From NCBI RefSeq assembly GCF_014648355.1, contig NZ_BMQY01000012.1, forward strand, positions 124,001 to 188,000: DNA of 64,000 nt, in the 5' to 3' direction. Under the pieces are notes generated by a model. The model saw nothing but the letters and a program-made list of their open reading frames with translations. It was not told the origin of the DNA and did not search any database. This document shows, in pieces, positions 16,097-25,500 of this stretch; within the stretch, counting starts at the first letter, position 1; every line of letters starts with the position of its first letter. The translations under genes and the position numbers were made by a program. The DNA comes from Couchioplanes azureus (GTDB taxonomy: Bacteria; Actinomycetota; Actinomycetes; Mycobacteriales; Micromonosporaceae).

Positions 16097-19000
16097 GTGC
16101 AGTCGTCGTCGCGAGCAGCTGCGGAACCGGTGGGGCGGCGCAGCGCCTGCTGGTGGCTGGTGGCGGCGGCCGGCTACGGGAAGAGCACCGCGCTGCGCCG
16201 CTGGTTTCCGAGGCCTGACACGCACTGGCACCGGGTGGGCGGGGCACCGCAGGCCGGCGCGGTGTCGCAACTGGTGAGAGAGGCGGTCCGGGCCGGCGCC
16301 ACGGTGATCGTCCTCGACGATGTTCCCCGGCTGTCCCGCGACACCGTGCAGGACCTGGTCGCGGCGGTGGAGTCGATGCCCACCGCGGTCACGGTCGTGC
16401 TGTCCTCGCGCTGGCCGCAGCACCTTCCGGCGGCGGACAGTCTCGGGCACGGCCTGTGGGGCCGGCGGGGGCCGGCCGATCTGGCACTCTCCGCCGAACA
16501 GGTGGCCGACGTGTTGCGGAAGGAGTACGACCGTGTCGACCCGGACCTCGCCGATCGCGTCCACGAGGCGACGGCGGGCTGGCCGGCGCTGGTGCATCTG
16601 GCCGCCGACATGGTGCGGGCGGACGGCGCCCCGCACGGGTCGCTGGTCACCGCGCTGAGCGAGCCCGGTGGTCCGCTGGCCACGTACGTCGCCGGCGAGG
16701 TTCTCGCGGCCCTGCCGCCGGCGGCGGTGCGCCTGATCCGGCAGGTCGGTCACCTGGCGCCGGTAACGGCCGGTGTGTGCCGTGCGCTGGGGCACCGGGG
16801 TGCCGAGGAGGCGGTGCGGCTGCTGTCCCGGGTCGGCGTGATCGCCCGCGCCGGTCCGCCGGTGCCGGGCCTGCCGCCGGTGCACCGGATCGTACCGGTG
16901 GTGGCCGAGGTCTGCGGGCACGGGCGACGCTGCTCCCCCGCACAGCGGACGGCGCACGCCGCGCTCGCCGCCGCCTGGTACCGCGAGCACGGTCCACCCG
17001 TCGCTGCGGCTCGCGCCTACCGGCTTGCCGGGGACGAGGACGCCTGTGCCGGCGTGCTCGAGGCGCACGGCGCGGCCATCGTGGCCGGTGGGGACGCCGC
17101 CGCCGTGGCCGAGCTGACCGCCGGCCTGCCGCCGCGGCTGCACACCCGGGCCGTGCGTCTGGTGCGCGGCGACGCCTTGCGCACCGTCGGCGAAGTCGAC
17201 GCCGCCGCCCGTGCGTACGCGGCGGTGGCCGACGCCGAGCCGCACTGGGATGCCGGACTGGCCTGGCGGGTGGGCCGCATCGCCTACCAGCGAGGCGACG
17301 CGCGGGCGGCGCTCGCCGCCTTCGCCCGCGCCGAAGGGCCCGAGGCGTCCACGGCCGATGCCGCGCTGCTGCTGGCCTGGACGGCGCACGCCCACCTGCT
17401 GGCCGGTGAGGTCGACCGGGCTGCCGGCTGCGCCGGGCGCGCGATCGAGGTGGCCGTGGCCGCCGATGACGACCCGGCCCGGGCCACGGCACACCTGAGC
17501 ATGGCGTTGTGCCTGAGCGTGACCGGCGACGAGGCCGGCAGCGCGGAACAGTACGGGCTCGCCTCGTCGATCGCCGAGCGCACCGGCGACATCGTCCTGC
17601 TCAGCCGGATCTTCACCAACCGTGCGTACCGGCTGCTGCGCACCGCCCGCTACGCCGACGCGCTCGCCGTCGCGCGACGGTCCGGCCGGTACGCCGCGGC
17701 GGCCGGCTACCTCAGTCTCGCGGCCCTGGCGGTCAACAACGAGGCCGAGGCACTGACCATGCTGGGCCGTTTCGACGAGGCCGTCCAGCGGTACGAGTGG
17801 GCGCTGGTCCGCTTCCACCGGATGGGCTCGCGCCGCCTCTGCTGGGCACGGCTGGGTCTGGCCGAGGTGTACCGCCGCCGTGGCTGGCGCGAGCGGGCCC
17901 GTGCGGCGTACGAGGAGGCGGTCCGGGCTGCCCGCGAGGCGGCCAACGCCCACGTCCTCACCGAGGCGCTGGCCGGGTTGGCGCTGGTCGTGCTCGACGA
18001 CGATCCACGAGCGGCGGCCGGACACGCCGACCGCGCCGCGGACGGCGCCGCGGCCGAGCTGCGCGTGCCGGCGCTGCTGGCACAGGGCTGGGTGGCGCAC
18101 CGCACGGGCGACCTTGCCGGCGCGGCGCACCTGGTGCAGGAGGCGGCGCGGATCGCCCGCGAGCACGGCGACCTGGCCCGGATGGCGGACGCGTTGGAGC
18201 TGCGCGCCGCCACCGAGACGGACCCTGCCCGGGTCCGAGCCGAGCTGCGGGAGGCCCACGCGATCTGGGTGGAGGCGGGCGCGACCGTGGAGGCGGCCCG
18301 GATCCTGGTGCTGCTCGGCCGCCGGCCCGAAGCCTGTGCCGACGACCGGCTCGACGGTGTGGTCGCCGCCGGGCACCTCGCCGCCGCCGGTGCGGTCACG
18401 GATCGGCCGGGCGATACCGCGCTGACCGGCAGCGGTGGGCCGGCTCCGGGCGGTGAGGTGGCGATTCAGGCCCTGGGACGGTTCGAGGTCCGCCTCGGCG
18501 GCGTCGCGGTGTCGGCGTCGCAGTGGCAGTCCCGCAAGGCCCGCGAGCTTTTGAAGATCTTGGTCGCCCGGCGCGGACGTCCGGTGCCGCGCGGCGAGCT
18601 GTGCGAACTGCTATGGCCGGATGACGACCCGGAGCGTACCGGCCACCGGCTGTCGGTGCTGCTGTCGATCGTGCGTGGCGTGCTGGATCCGGCCAAAGCC
18701 GTCGCCGCCGACCACTACCTCGCTGCCGACCAGGCCAGCGTAGCCCTCGACCTGTCCCGGCTCCAGGTCGACGTGGTCGACTTCCTGGCGCACGTCGCTC
18801 ACGGCCGTCGCCTCGCCGAGGCCGGCGCCTGGGCCGAGGCCCGCACGGTCCTCGCCGCGGCCGACGCCCGGTACCGGGCCGAGGCCTTCGAGGACGAGCC
18901 CTACGCGCACTGGTGCGGCCCGTTCCGCGAGGAAACCCGCGCGGCCCACCTCGGCATGTTGCGGATCCTCGCCCAGGCGACCCAGGCCACGTCCGGCCCG

Positions 19001-19225
19001 GATGCGGCCGTCGGCTATCTGCTGCGGCTGCTCGAACACGACCCGTTCGACGAGTCCGGTCACCGCGCGCTGGTCCACGCGCTGGTCGCCGCCGGCCGGC
19101 ACGGCGAGGCCCGCCGGGCGTTCGAGCGGTACGCCGCCGCGATGCGGGCCATCGACGTGCGGCCGCCGGACGAGGTGATTCTGCGCCCCGCCCGGGCGGC
19201 CGCCGCGCCGGCCGCCCGCCGCTAA
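16097..19225 (+). CDS. MalT-like STAND ATPase with C-terminal SARP module
   Basis: About 1042 residues in reverse order to AfsR. The P-loop AAGYGKST lies near residues 24-31 and Walker B VIVLDDVPR near 70; a winged-helix linker follows, then many TPR-like helices (about 300-760). At the C-terminus are an OmpR-like winged helix (IQALGRFEVRLGG to LCELLWPDDD, about 790-870) and a BTAD domain (about 890-1035). MalT-like ATPases with C-terminal BTAD occur in actinomycetes and probably act as ligand-gated activators. I use the GTG at 16097 after GGGAAGGGGAAGG; the frame is open to 15890. Its stop overlaps the convergent secreted-protein gene by 4 bases, and it is flanked on both sides by secreted-protein genes. 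Confidence 0.88.
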   Translation: MQSSSRAAAEPVGRRSACWWLVAAAGYGKSTALRRWFPRPDTHWHRVGGAPQAGAVSQLVREAVRAGATVIVLDDVPRLSRDTVQDLVAAVESMPTAVTVVLSSRWPQHLPAADSLGHGLWGRRGPADLALSAEQVADVLRKEYDRVDPDLADRVHEATAGWPALVHLAADMVRADGAPHGSLVTALSEPGGPLATYVAGEVLAALPPAAVRLIRQVGHLAPVTAGVCRALGHRGAEEAVRLLSRVGVIARAGPPVPGLPPVHRIVPVVAEVCGHGRRCSPAQRTAHAALAAAWYREHGPPVAAARAYRLAGDEDACAGVLEAHGAAIVAGGDAAAVAELTAGLPPRLHTRAVRLVRGDALRTVGEVDAAARAYAAVADAEPHWDAGLAWRVGRIAYQRGDARAALAAFARAEGPEASTADAALLLAWTAHAHLLAGEVDRAAGCAGRAIEVAVAADDDPARATAHLSMALCLSVTGDEAGSAEQYGLASSIAERTGDIVLLSRIFTNRAYRLLRTARYADALAVARRSGRYAAAAGYLSLAALAVNNEAEALTMLGRFDEAVQRYEWALVRFHRMGSRRLCWARLGLAEVYRRRGWRERARAAYEEAVRAAREAANAHVLTEALAGLALVVLDDDPRAAAGHADRAADGAAAELRVPALLAQGWVAHRTGDLAGAAHLVQEAARIAREHGDLARMADALELRAATETDPARVRAELREAHAIWVEAGATVEAARILVLLGRRPEACADDRLDGVVAAGHLAAAGAVTDRPGDTALTGSGGPAPGGEVAIQALGRFEVRLGGVAVSASQWQSRKARELLKILVARRGRPVPRGELCELLWPDDDPERTGHRLSVLLSIVRGVLDPAKAVAADHYLAADQASVALDLSRLQVDVVDFLAHVAHGRRLAEAGAWAEARTVLAAADARYRAEAFEDEPYAHWCGPFREETRAAHLGMLRILAQATQATSGPDAAVGYLLRLLEHDPFDESGHRALVHALVAAGRHGEARRAFERYAAAMRAIDVRPPDEVILRPARAAAAPAARR

Positions 19226-20121
19226 TGGAACGCGGCCGCGGCGATCACGTACACCGTCGTGCTGGCGTCGTCGCCGGCGCGGGCCGGCGCACCCCGCCGG
19301 GCCCGCTCCACGCCGCCGGCCGGTTCCGGCAGCCGGGCCCGTACCACCTTCACCTGTCCGACACCGCCGTCCGGGTCCGGGAAAATCGCCTCGGGGTACG
19401 CGTTCGGGGCGCCCCGTACCTCCACCCCGACCGAGTACACGGAATGGCCCGTGAGGCCGGCGGTCACGGCGGTGGGATCGGCCTCCGACAGGCCGGTCGT
19501 GGCGGCCACGCGCACGCTGGGCGGCCCGTCGGATCGCGGAGGCTCGTGGCAGATGGCGTACGCGGTGAGCGCCTGCGGGGGCAAGCCGCCGGTGCGCACC
19601 TCGACCCCGGTCAGACCGGCGTCCGGGGTCAGATTCGTGACGTGGCCGGAATCGGCCGCACCCTCGTAGCGGTACCCCATCCCGAGCAGCCGCGTGATGC
19701 CCGGGCACTGTGCCGTCACGGCGGCGGCCCCGCGGACCACCGCGGGCACCAGCACCGGCGCGTGGGCGGACACGTTGCAGACGACCGCTGCCTCGACCGC
19801 CCACGGCTCGGCATGGCCGGTGCGTGCCCGCGCCTCGATCCGCGCCGAGGTGAGCCCGGCATCGGGCTGCATCCGCGTCACCGTCACCGAGCCGCGTCCG
19901 TCGATGATCCGATAGCCGACCGCGAACACACGGTACGCCCCGGGGCAGCTCACCGAGACTTCTTTGGTCTCGTCGGTGTCGTACGGACTGCTCGCCGTCG
20001 GGCGCACCGGTGCGCTGACGGCACGGCCCGGCGCGGTGGTCACCACCACGGACCCGACCAGCCCCGCGACCGCCGCGACGACCGCACCGACGGCCCGCCG
20101 GCCGACCCTGTATCGCTTCAC
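19222..20121 (-). CDS. Secreted protein with about three divergent repeats
   Basis: A 299-residue exported protein. Signal peptide about 1-35 (basic MKRYRVGRR start, Ala/Val core, cleavage near GRAVSA). The mature part has about three related units of 75-80 residues: VSCPGAYRVFAVGYRI...MQPDAGLTSARIEAR, AQCPGITRLLGMGYRY...LTPDAGLTGVEVRT, and a weaker TGHSVYSVGVEV...FPDPDGGVGQVKV. Paired cysteines (CPG and a later C) suggest one disulfide in each of the first two units. GTG start at 20121 with GGGGAGGAC upstream. It overlaps the regulator stop by 4 bases in convergent orientation. Function unknown. Confidence 0.8.
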   Translation of the reverse strand: MKRYRVGRRAVGAVVAAVAGLVGSVVVTTAPGRAVSAPVRPTASSPYDTDETKEVSVSCPGAYRVFAVGYRIIDGRGSVTVTRMQPDAGLTSARIEARARTGHAEPWAVEAAVVCNVSAHAPVLVPAVVRGAAAVTAQCPGITRLLGMGYRYEGAADSGHVTNLTPDAGLTGVEVRTGGLPPQALTAYAICHEPPRSDGPPSVRVAATTGLSEADPTAVTAGLTGHSVYSVGVEVRGAPNAYPEAIFPDPDGGVGQVKVVRARLPEPAGGVERARRGAPARAGDDASTTVYVIAAAAFH

Positions 20122-20223
20122 GTCGACGTCCTCCCCAAGTCCGGCCGTCCCGTACGGACGGCGCGCACACTGTCCCGGGAGCGCATCACGGTGGCGTCAT
20201 GGTGGCCGGCGGGATGTCCGGCG

Positions 20224-21420
20224 TCAGAGGATGACCGTGACGCCGAGCGCGGTGTACATGTTGGTGGCGAGGCTGTACACGTTGCGCCAGCTTCCGCCCG
20301 TATAGTAGTCGCCGAGGTGCACGCCGATGCCCTCGCTGCCGAACGACCAGGTGCCGCCGCTGTCGCCGCCGGTGGTGTGGTCGGTGGTCATGGCGATCAG
20401 GCTGCCGACGGTCACGGTCACCACGTAGGTCGAGTACACCTGGTCGCAGGCGCGCAGGTCCGAACCCCGCCCGTAGACACAGGACCAGAATCCGGTCGCG
20501 ACGTTGTTGTACGGCGTCAGTGCGGTCAGCGTGCGTCTCTCGCCATCGCGGGCGTAGAATTCGGGCAGATCGACATGGTTCTGTGTCGTCATCCACTGGA
20601 AGTCGCCGTACACGCCCTGATGCTCGCTCTGGAAGGTGACCCCGTAGTCCGGGTCGCCCTCGGGCGGGCGGTACTCGTCCAGCCCGGTACAGTGGCCGGC
20701 CGTGCTGACGCCGGTGGTCCCGGTGACACTGTCGATCACCGTGAACCCGCTGGTGCACTCGAACACGTTGTTGTCCAGCAGCTCTGCCCCGCCCCGGGTG
20801 TGCTCCTGCCGGGTGACGGCGGCCGGCACGGCGGTGACCCGTACGCCGTCGCGCAGCTCCGACGGCAGTATGGGGGCCGGTGCGCCGCCACCGATGGTGA
20901 GGTCGATCGTGCCGTCGAACCTCACGGCGGCGGTGGCATCGGCGTACCCGAGGCCGCGCAGGTGCGCGATGACCGCGTCGGCGCGGGCCCGCACCTCGGT
21001 CGAGGAGTACCTGGCCCCACCGGCCAGGTTCACCCGGATCCCCGCGGCCGCCGCGTCGGCCGCGGCGTCGGCAGGCACCTGTCCCTTGAACCGGATGTCG
21101 GACGTCCCACCCGGCTGCCCGGCGAGCCGGCCGCCGGCGAAGGTGTCCGGGTGCCGCTCCGCGAGCCGGCCGAGCAGGACGCCCAGCTGCTGCTGCACCT
21201 TCAGGTGTTCCGCGGTTGCGGCCGGTGTCCAGCCGGTACGGGCCGCCACGAGGGCTACGTCGTGCTCGATGGCCGTACGCTGGTCGACCTGCTGGCCCGG
21301 GCGCTCGTCGTCAGCGGCATGGCCACCGTGGGCCGACACCGCACCGACCGGCACGACCCAGCCGAAGACCAGCGCGGCGACCAGCCCGGCCGTCCACATC
21401 GGTTTCCTACCGATTTCCAT
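20224..21420 (-). CDS. Secreted S1-family serine protease with prodomain
   Basis: A 398-residue exported trypsin/streptogrisin-like protease. Signal peptide 1-31 (ends GAVSA). A prodomain of about 150 residues includes YSSTEVRARADAVIAHLRGLGY, like those that assist folding. The catalytic domain has the His in STAGHCTG and the Ser in TTGGDSGGTWS; the Asp is probably in the DFQWM region. Cysteines around these (FECTSGF, GHC, SCVYG, RACDQ) could form two disulfides. ATG at 21420 after GGAAGGGGAG. It is 102 bases upstream of the secreted repeat gene on the same strand, so the two may be co-expressed. Confidence 0.9.
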   Translation of the reverse strand: MEIGRKPMWTAGLVAALVFGWVVPVGAVSAHGGHAADDERPGQQVDQRTAIEHDVALVAARTGWTPAATAEHLKVQQQLGVLLGRLAERHPDTFAGGRLAGQPGGTSDIRFKGQVPADAAADAAAAGIRVNLAGGARYSSTEVRARADAVIAHLRGLGYADATAAVRFDGTIDLTIGGGAPAPILPSELRDGVRVTAVPAAVTRQEHTRGGAELLDNNVFECTSGFTVIDSVTGTTGVSTAGHCTGLDEYRPPEGDPDYGVTFQSEHQGVYGDFQWMTTQNHVDLPEFYARDGERRTLTALTPYNNVATGFWSCVYGRGSDLRACDQVYSTYVVTVTVGSLIAMTTDHTTGGDSGGTWSFGSEGIGVHLGDYYTGGSWRNVYSLATNMYTALGVTVIL

Positions 21421-21674
21421 GTGCTCCCCTTCCATCCGCCTCCGGCGTTCACCCCGCCGAAGGGCGCCCATGACGGGTCGGACAGAGCGTCGCCCAGCCC
21501 CGTCACGGCGACATCAGGGACGGCTCACGGTCGGTCTGACAGGGCGCAAGCGCACGACGTCGACTGATGGTTCCGGCGCTGGGCGCCACGGCGGTGCGCA
21601 CGATCGGCAAGTCCGCGACGTCCTGGTGGTTTCGCTACTCTCGGTCCAGAGTGCAGGCAAAAGGAGCGACGTTC

Positions 21675-22589
21675 ATGGCAATCCTTCTGCAATCCGGATG
21701 GGCGCCGGCCGAGCCGCCACCCGCCGTCCGCCTGGTCCTCGGCGTTGACGCCCGCTATCTGGTCCCCGCCTGCGTAACCCTGTCATCGGTAGTGAGCTGT
21801 GGGGATCGGCGGGCGTTATCGGTGGACGTCCTGCACTTCGATCTCACCGGTGCCCACATCGCAATGCTGGAGTCGGTCGGTGCGTGGCTGGGCTTGCGAA
21901 TACGCGTGCAGCAGGTATCCGATCATTTCGTCCCCGCGAACTCTACGCTGCCCCACATCAGCAGGGCGACGTATCTGCGGCTCGCTGCACACGACACGAT
22001 TCCGCCTTGCGACCGGATGATCTACGTGGACAGTGACCTCCTGGTTCGCGGCGACATCGTCGCGTTGGCCAGCCTACCGCTGCGCAAGCCCGTGGGCGCG
22101 GTGCCCGATGCCTATCTCACGGCGGGCGACGCATCGCTGAAGCAGCTGGGTCTGTGGCTGGCACCAGACGGGCGCCGGTACTTCAACGCAGGCGTCTACC
22201 TCACCGATTTCCGGTGGCACCGTCGTCTCGACCTCGACCAGCGCGCTCGGGGTTTCCTCGGACCATACGCCGGCCGCATTCGTTACGGGGACCAGGATGC
22301 CATCAACGTCGCCTGGGGTGAGTTCATCGAGCCGCTGCACACGTCGTGGAACCATCCGGTCTCGTTACTGTGGCCGGAGAGCGCATCGGCACAGGGCCGG
22401 GCCGCCAAGCTGGCGACCCGGCTCGGCGCGGCACAGATCCTGCATTTCGAAGGGGCATTCAAACCCTGGCATGCGCGGGTGCCGTCGACCGAGGTGGTAC
22501 GAGAGTACCGGCAGGAGCTCAACCGGGTGCTGCGTCGGCTGGACCAGACCGGCTGGACCCTGTACCGACGTCGCGGATGTTACTGCTGA
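21675..22589 (+). CDS. GT8-family glycosyltransferase
   Basis: A 304-residue retaining glycosyltransferase of the glycogenin/LgtC type (GT8). It has an N-terminal nucleotide-sugar fold (LVLGVDARYLVPACVTLSSV), the metal-binding DXD motif in MIYVDSDLLVRGD, a YFNAGVYLTDF motif, GDQDAIN, and the late HFEGAFKPWH that supplies the metal-binding His. It should transfer a sugar from a UDP-sugar; the acceptor is unknown. No transmembrane helix. ATG at 21675 with AAAGGAG upstream. Its TGA overlaps the ATG of the nSTAND-WD40 gene (TGATG), so the two are translationally coupled, an unusual pairing for GT8. Confidence 0.9.
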   Translation: MAILLQSGWAPAEPPPAVRLVLGVDARYLVPACVTLSSVVSCGDRRALSVDVLHFDLTGAHIAMLESVGAWLGLRIRVQQVSDHFVPANSTLPHISRATYLRLAAHDTIPPCDRMIYVDSDLLVRGDIVALASLPLRKPVGAVPDAYLTAGDASLKQLGLWLAPDGRRYFNAGVYLTDFRWHRRLDLDQRARGFLGPYAGRIRYGDQDAINVAWGEFIEPLHTSWNHPVSLLWPESASAQGRAAKLATRLGAAQILHFEGAFKPWHARVPSTEVVREYRQELNRVLRRLDQTGWTLYRRRGCYC

Positions 22590-25500
22590 TGCGCCGCCAG
22601 CGTCATCGACGGCGGCGTCCGCGACTCCTGATCGAGATCCTGATCCTGCTGGCGGCCGCCGCTCTCAGCCTCACCACGAACTATCTCAGCAACCAGGCCC
22701 AGGTGCCGACCGTGTTCCGCCTGCTGCGCGGTCAGGCGCTCGTTGCGTCCCTCGCACTGGTGGCTGTTGTCGTACTGCTCGTGGTCTGGCGGTTCCGGGT
22801 GGAGGCGGCGCCCGACCTGCCGATCCGCGCCGGGCGTTCGCCGTTCCCCGGGCTCGAGGCTTTCGGTGCGGACGACGCCGCTGTGTTCTTCGGCCGCGAC
22901 GAGGAGATCGGCACTCTGCTCGAACGGCTGAATGCACCCGCCCGAGAACCGGCGTCTCGGGTGATCGCAATCGCGGGACCGTCCGGTGTGGGTAAGTCGT
23001 CGCTGGTCCACGCCGGCGTCGTGGCCCGGCTGAGGAACGGGCGGCGTGGCTGGCTCGTGGCGCCGACCGTGTTTCCCGGCGAGCAGCCGACCGCCAGCCT
23101 CGCCGCGGCCATCACCGCGACGCATCCGTGCGGACCGGCCGTCGGCGGATCGGCGGCCGAACAGTCGCACCACGCGCTACAGGCCCTGCGGTTGAGGCCG
23201 GATTCGGCACGGCGGAACGTCCTGGTGGTGGTGGACCAGGCGGAGGAGCTCTACACGCTGGCCGGACTGCGCGAACGTGAGCACTTCCTGTCCGTTCTCG
23301 AGGAGTTGCTGTCGGTCGACCGCCACCTATGGGTGGTACTGATAATGCGCTCGGAGTTCTTGACCGAGCTTCTCTCCGGCCGGTTCGCGCATCTGTGTCG
23401 GAACCTCGTCACCGTCGGCGCACTCCCACGTCCGGCACTGATCGAGGTGGTACGGCGCCCGGCGGAGACGAGCGGGCTGCGCTTCGAGCCGGCGACGCTT
23501 CCGGAGCGCATAGCGGACGACGCCGGGTCCGGCCTGGCGTTGCCCCTGCTGGCGTACACAATGCAACAGCTTTGTGCTCAGGCCGGTGGGTCGGGCGTGC
23601 TCACACTGACCGGGTACCAAGCACTCGGTGGCGTGGTCGGCGTCCTCGCCCGCCGGGCCGACGGGGTCGCGGCGGATCTGCGCCAAGCAGACGACACGAT
23701 GCCTGTCCTGCCCACGTTGCTGAAGTTCGTAGCACTCACCGACAGCGAGCCGACCCGGCGGCGGGTCCGCCGAGCCGCCCTCGACACGGCCGAATCCGCC
23801 GTGGTCGAGGGATTCCTCGCCGCGCGCCTGCTCAGCTCGGACGGCGGGCGGGCGGACCCGGGCGCGACGCTGGAGGTGGCCCACGAAGCCCTGTTCCGGT
23901 ACTGGCCGCCGCTACGCCAGGAGATCGAAGCGCGCCGCGATGCACTGCGCTGGCGATCGGATCTGGAGCGGTGGGCGGCCGACTGGCGCGGCTCCGGACG
24001 CGATCCGGCCTACCTCCTCCACGGCGAGCGGTTGCGTACCGCGCTGACGTGGCGTGACTCGCTTCCAGAGCTGACCGACGAGATGCCGGAGGTGGCGGAG
24101 TTCTTGGAGCATTCCCGACATGCCGATCACGCGACGATGGAGCTACTGTCGGAGACGATCGCCCGGCAGGCGCTCGCCGAGGTCAACATCGACCCCGAGT
24201 ACGCGATCCGGTTGGCCCTCGCGGCGTTCGAGGACTGCCGGCCCACTCGACCGGCGTACAACGCTCTCGTCGCAGCGCTGGTGGCGTGCCGGGTGCGACA
24301 CATCATGACCGGTCACGACGAACGGATCTGGTCACTTGACTGGTCCCCGGACGGGAGGTATCTCGCGACCGCTTCGCTGGACCGTACCGCCCGGGTATGG
24401 GACATCGCCACAGGCCGTGAGGTCAGCGTGTTGCGCGGCCACGCCGACCGGGTGCGGACGGTGGCCTGGTCGCCGGACGGGCGGCGCCTCGTCACCGGCT
24501 CGGAGGACGGCAGCGCCGGGACCTGGGAGCCGAAGGACGGTGCACAGCTGCATCGGCTGACCGGCCACGACGCGGCAGTATGGGGCGTGGCCTGGGCACC
24601 GGACTCCCGCCGGGTTGCCACCGCGTCCGCGGACGGCACCGCCCGAGTCTGGAACGCGGACACCGGATCGGTGGTCCGCGTCCTGCGGGCTCACGAAGAC
24701 CGGCTCTGGAATGTCGCGTGGTCGCCGGACGGCACACGGCTGGCAACGAGCTCCGCCGACGGTACCGTCCGCATCTGGAACGCGGACAACTCGGCGGATC
24801 CACCGATGGTCTGCCGGCACGACGACATGGCGTGGGGACTTGCCTGGTCGCCGGATGGCCGGCACCTCGTCACAGGATCGCAGGACCGAACCGCCCGGAT
24901 CTGGGACGCAGCAAGCGGCGACGAACTCGCCGTACTGCGTGGCCACCAGGACTGGGTGTGGACCGTCGCGTTCTCCCCCGACGGCACCCGGATCGCCACC
25001 GCCTCGGAAGACCGAACCGCCCGAATCTGGGACGCAGCAAGCGGCGACGAACTCGCCGTACTGCGTGGCCACCAGGACTGGGTGTGGACCGTCGCGTTCT
25101 CCCCCGACGGCACCCGGATCGCCACCGCGTCGGGCGATCGCAGCGCCCGGATCTGGGAGGCGTCCAACGGGAGCGAACTCACCGCGCTCCGCGGTCACAC
25201 CGACCGGCTCCGGAAGGCGGCTTGGTCGCCGGACGGCCGACACATCGCGACCGCCTCGGAAGACCGTACCGCCCGCATATGGGATACCGAAGGCGACTTC
25301 GAGCTGGGGGTGTTACGCGGACACACCGACCGGGTCCGCGCCGTGGCCTGGTCCCCGGACGGCGCCCGCATGGCGACCGGCGCGGAGGACCGCACCGTTC
25401 GCTTGTGGGACGCCGCCCGAGCCGAGCAACTTGTCGTGCTCGACGGGCACACCGACCGCGTCCGCGGCGTCGCCTGGTCACCGGACGGGACGTGGATCGT

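Noticed and set aside
15920..18376. Long minus-strand frame opposite the MalT/SARP-like regulator
   Set aside because: Composition is typical of a mirror frame of a high-GC gene; no domain is visible, while the plus strand has clear P-loop, TPR and SARP motifs.
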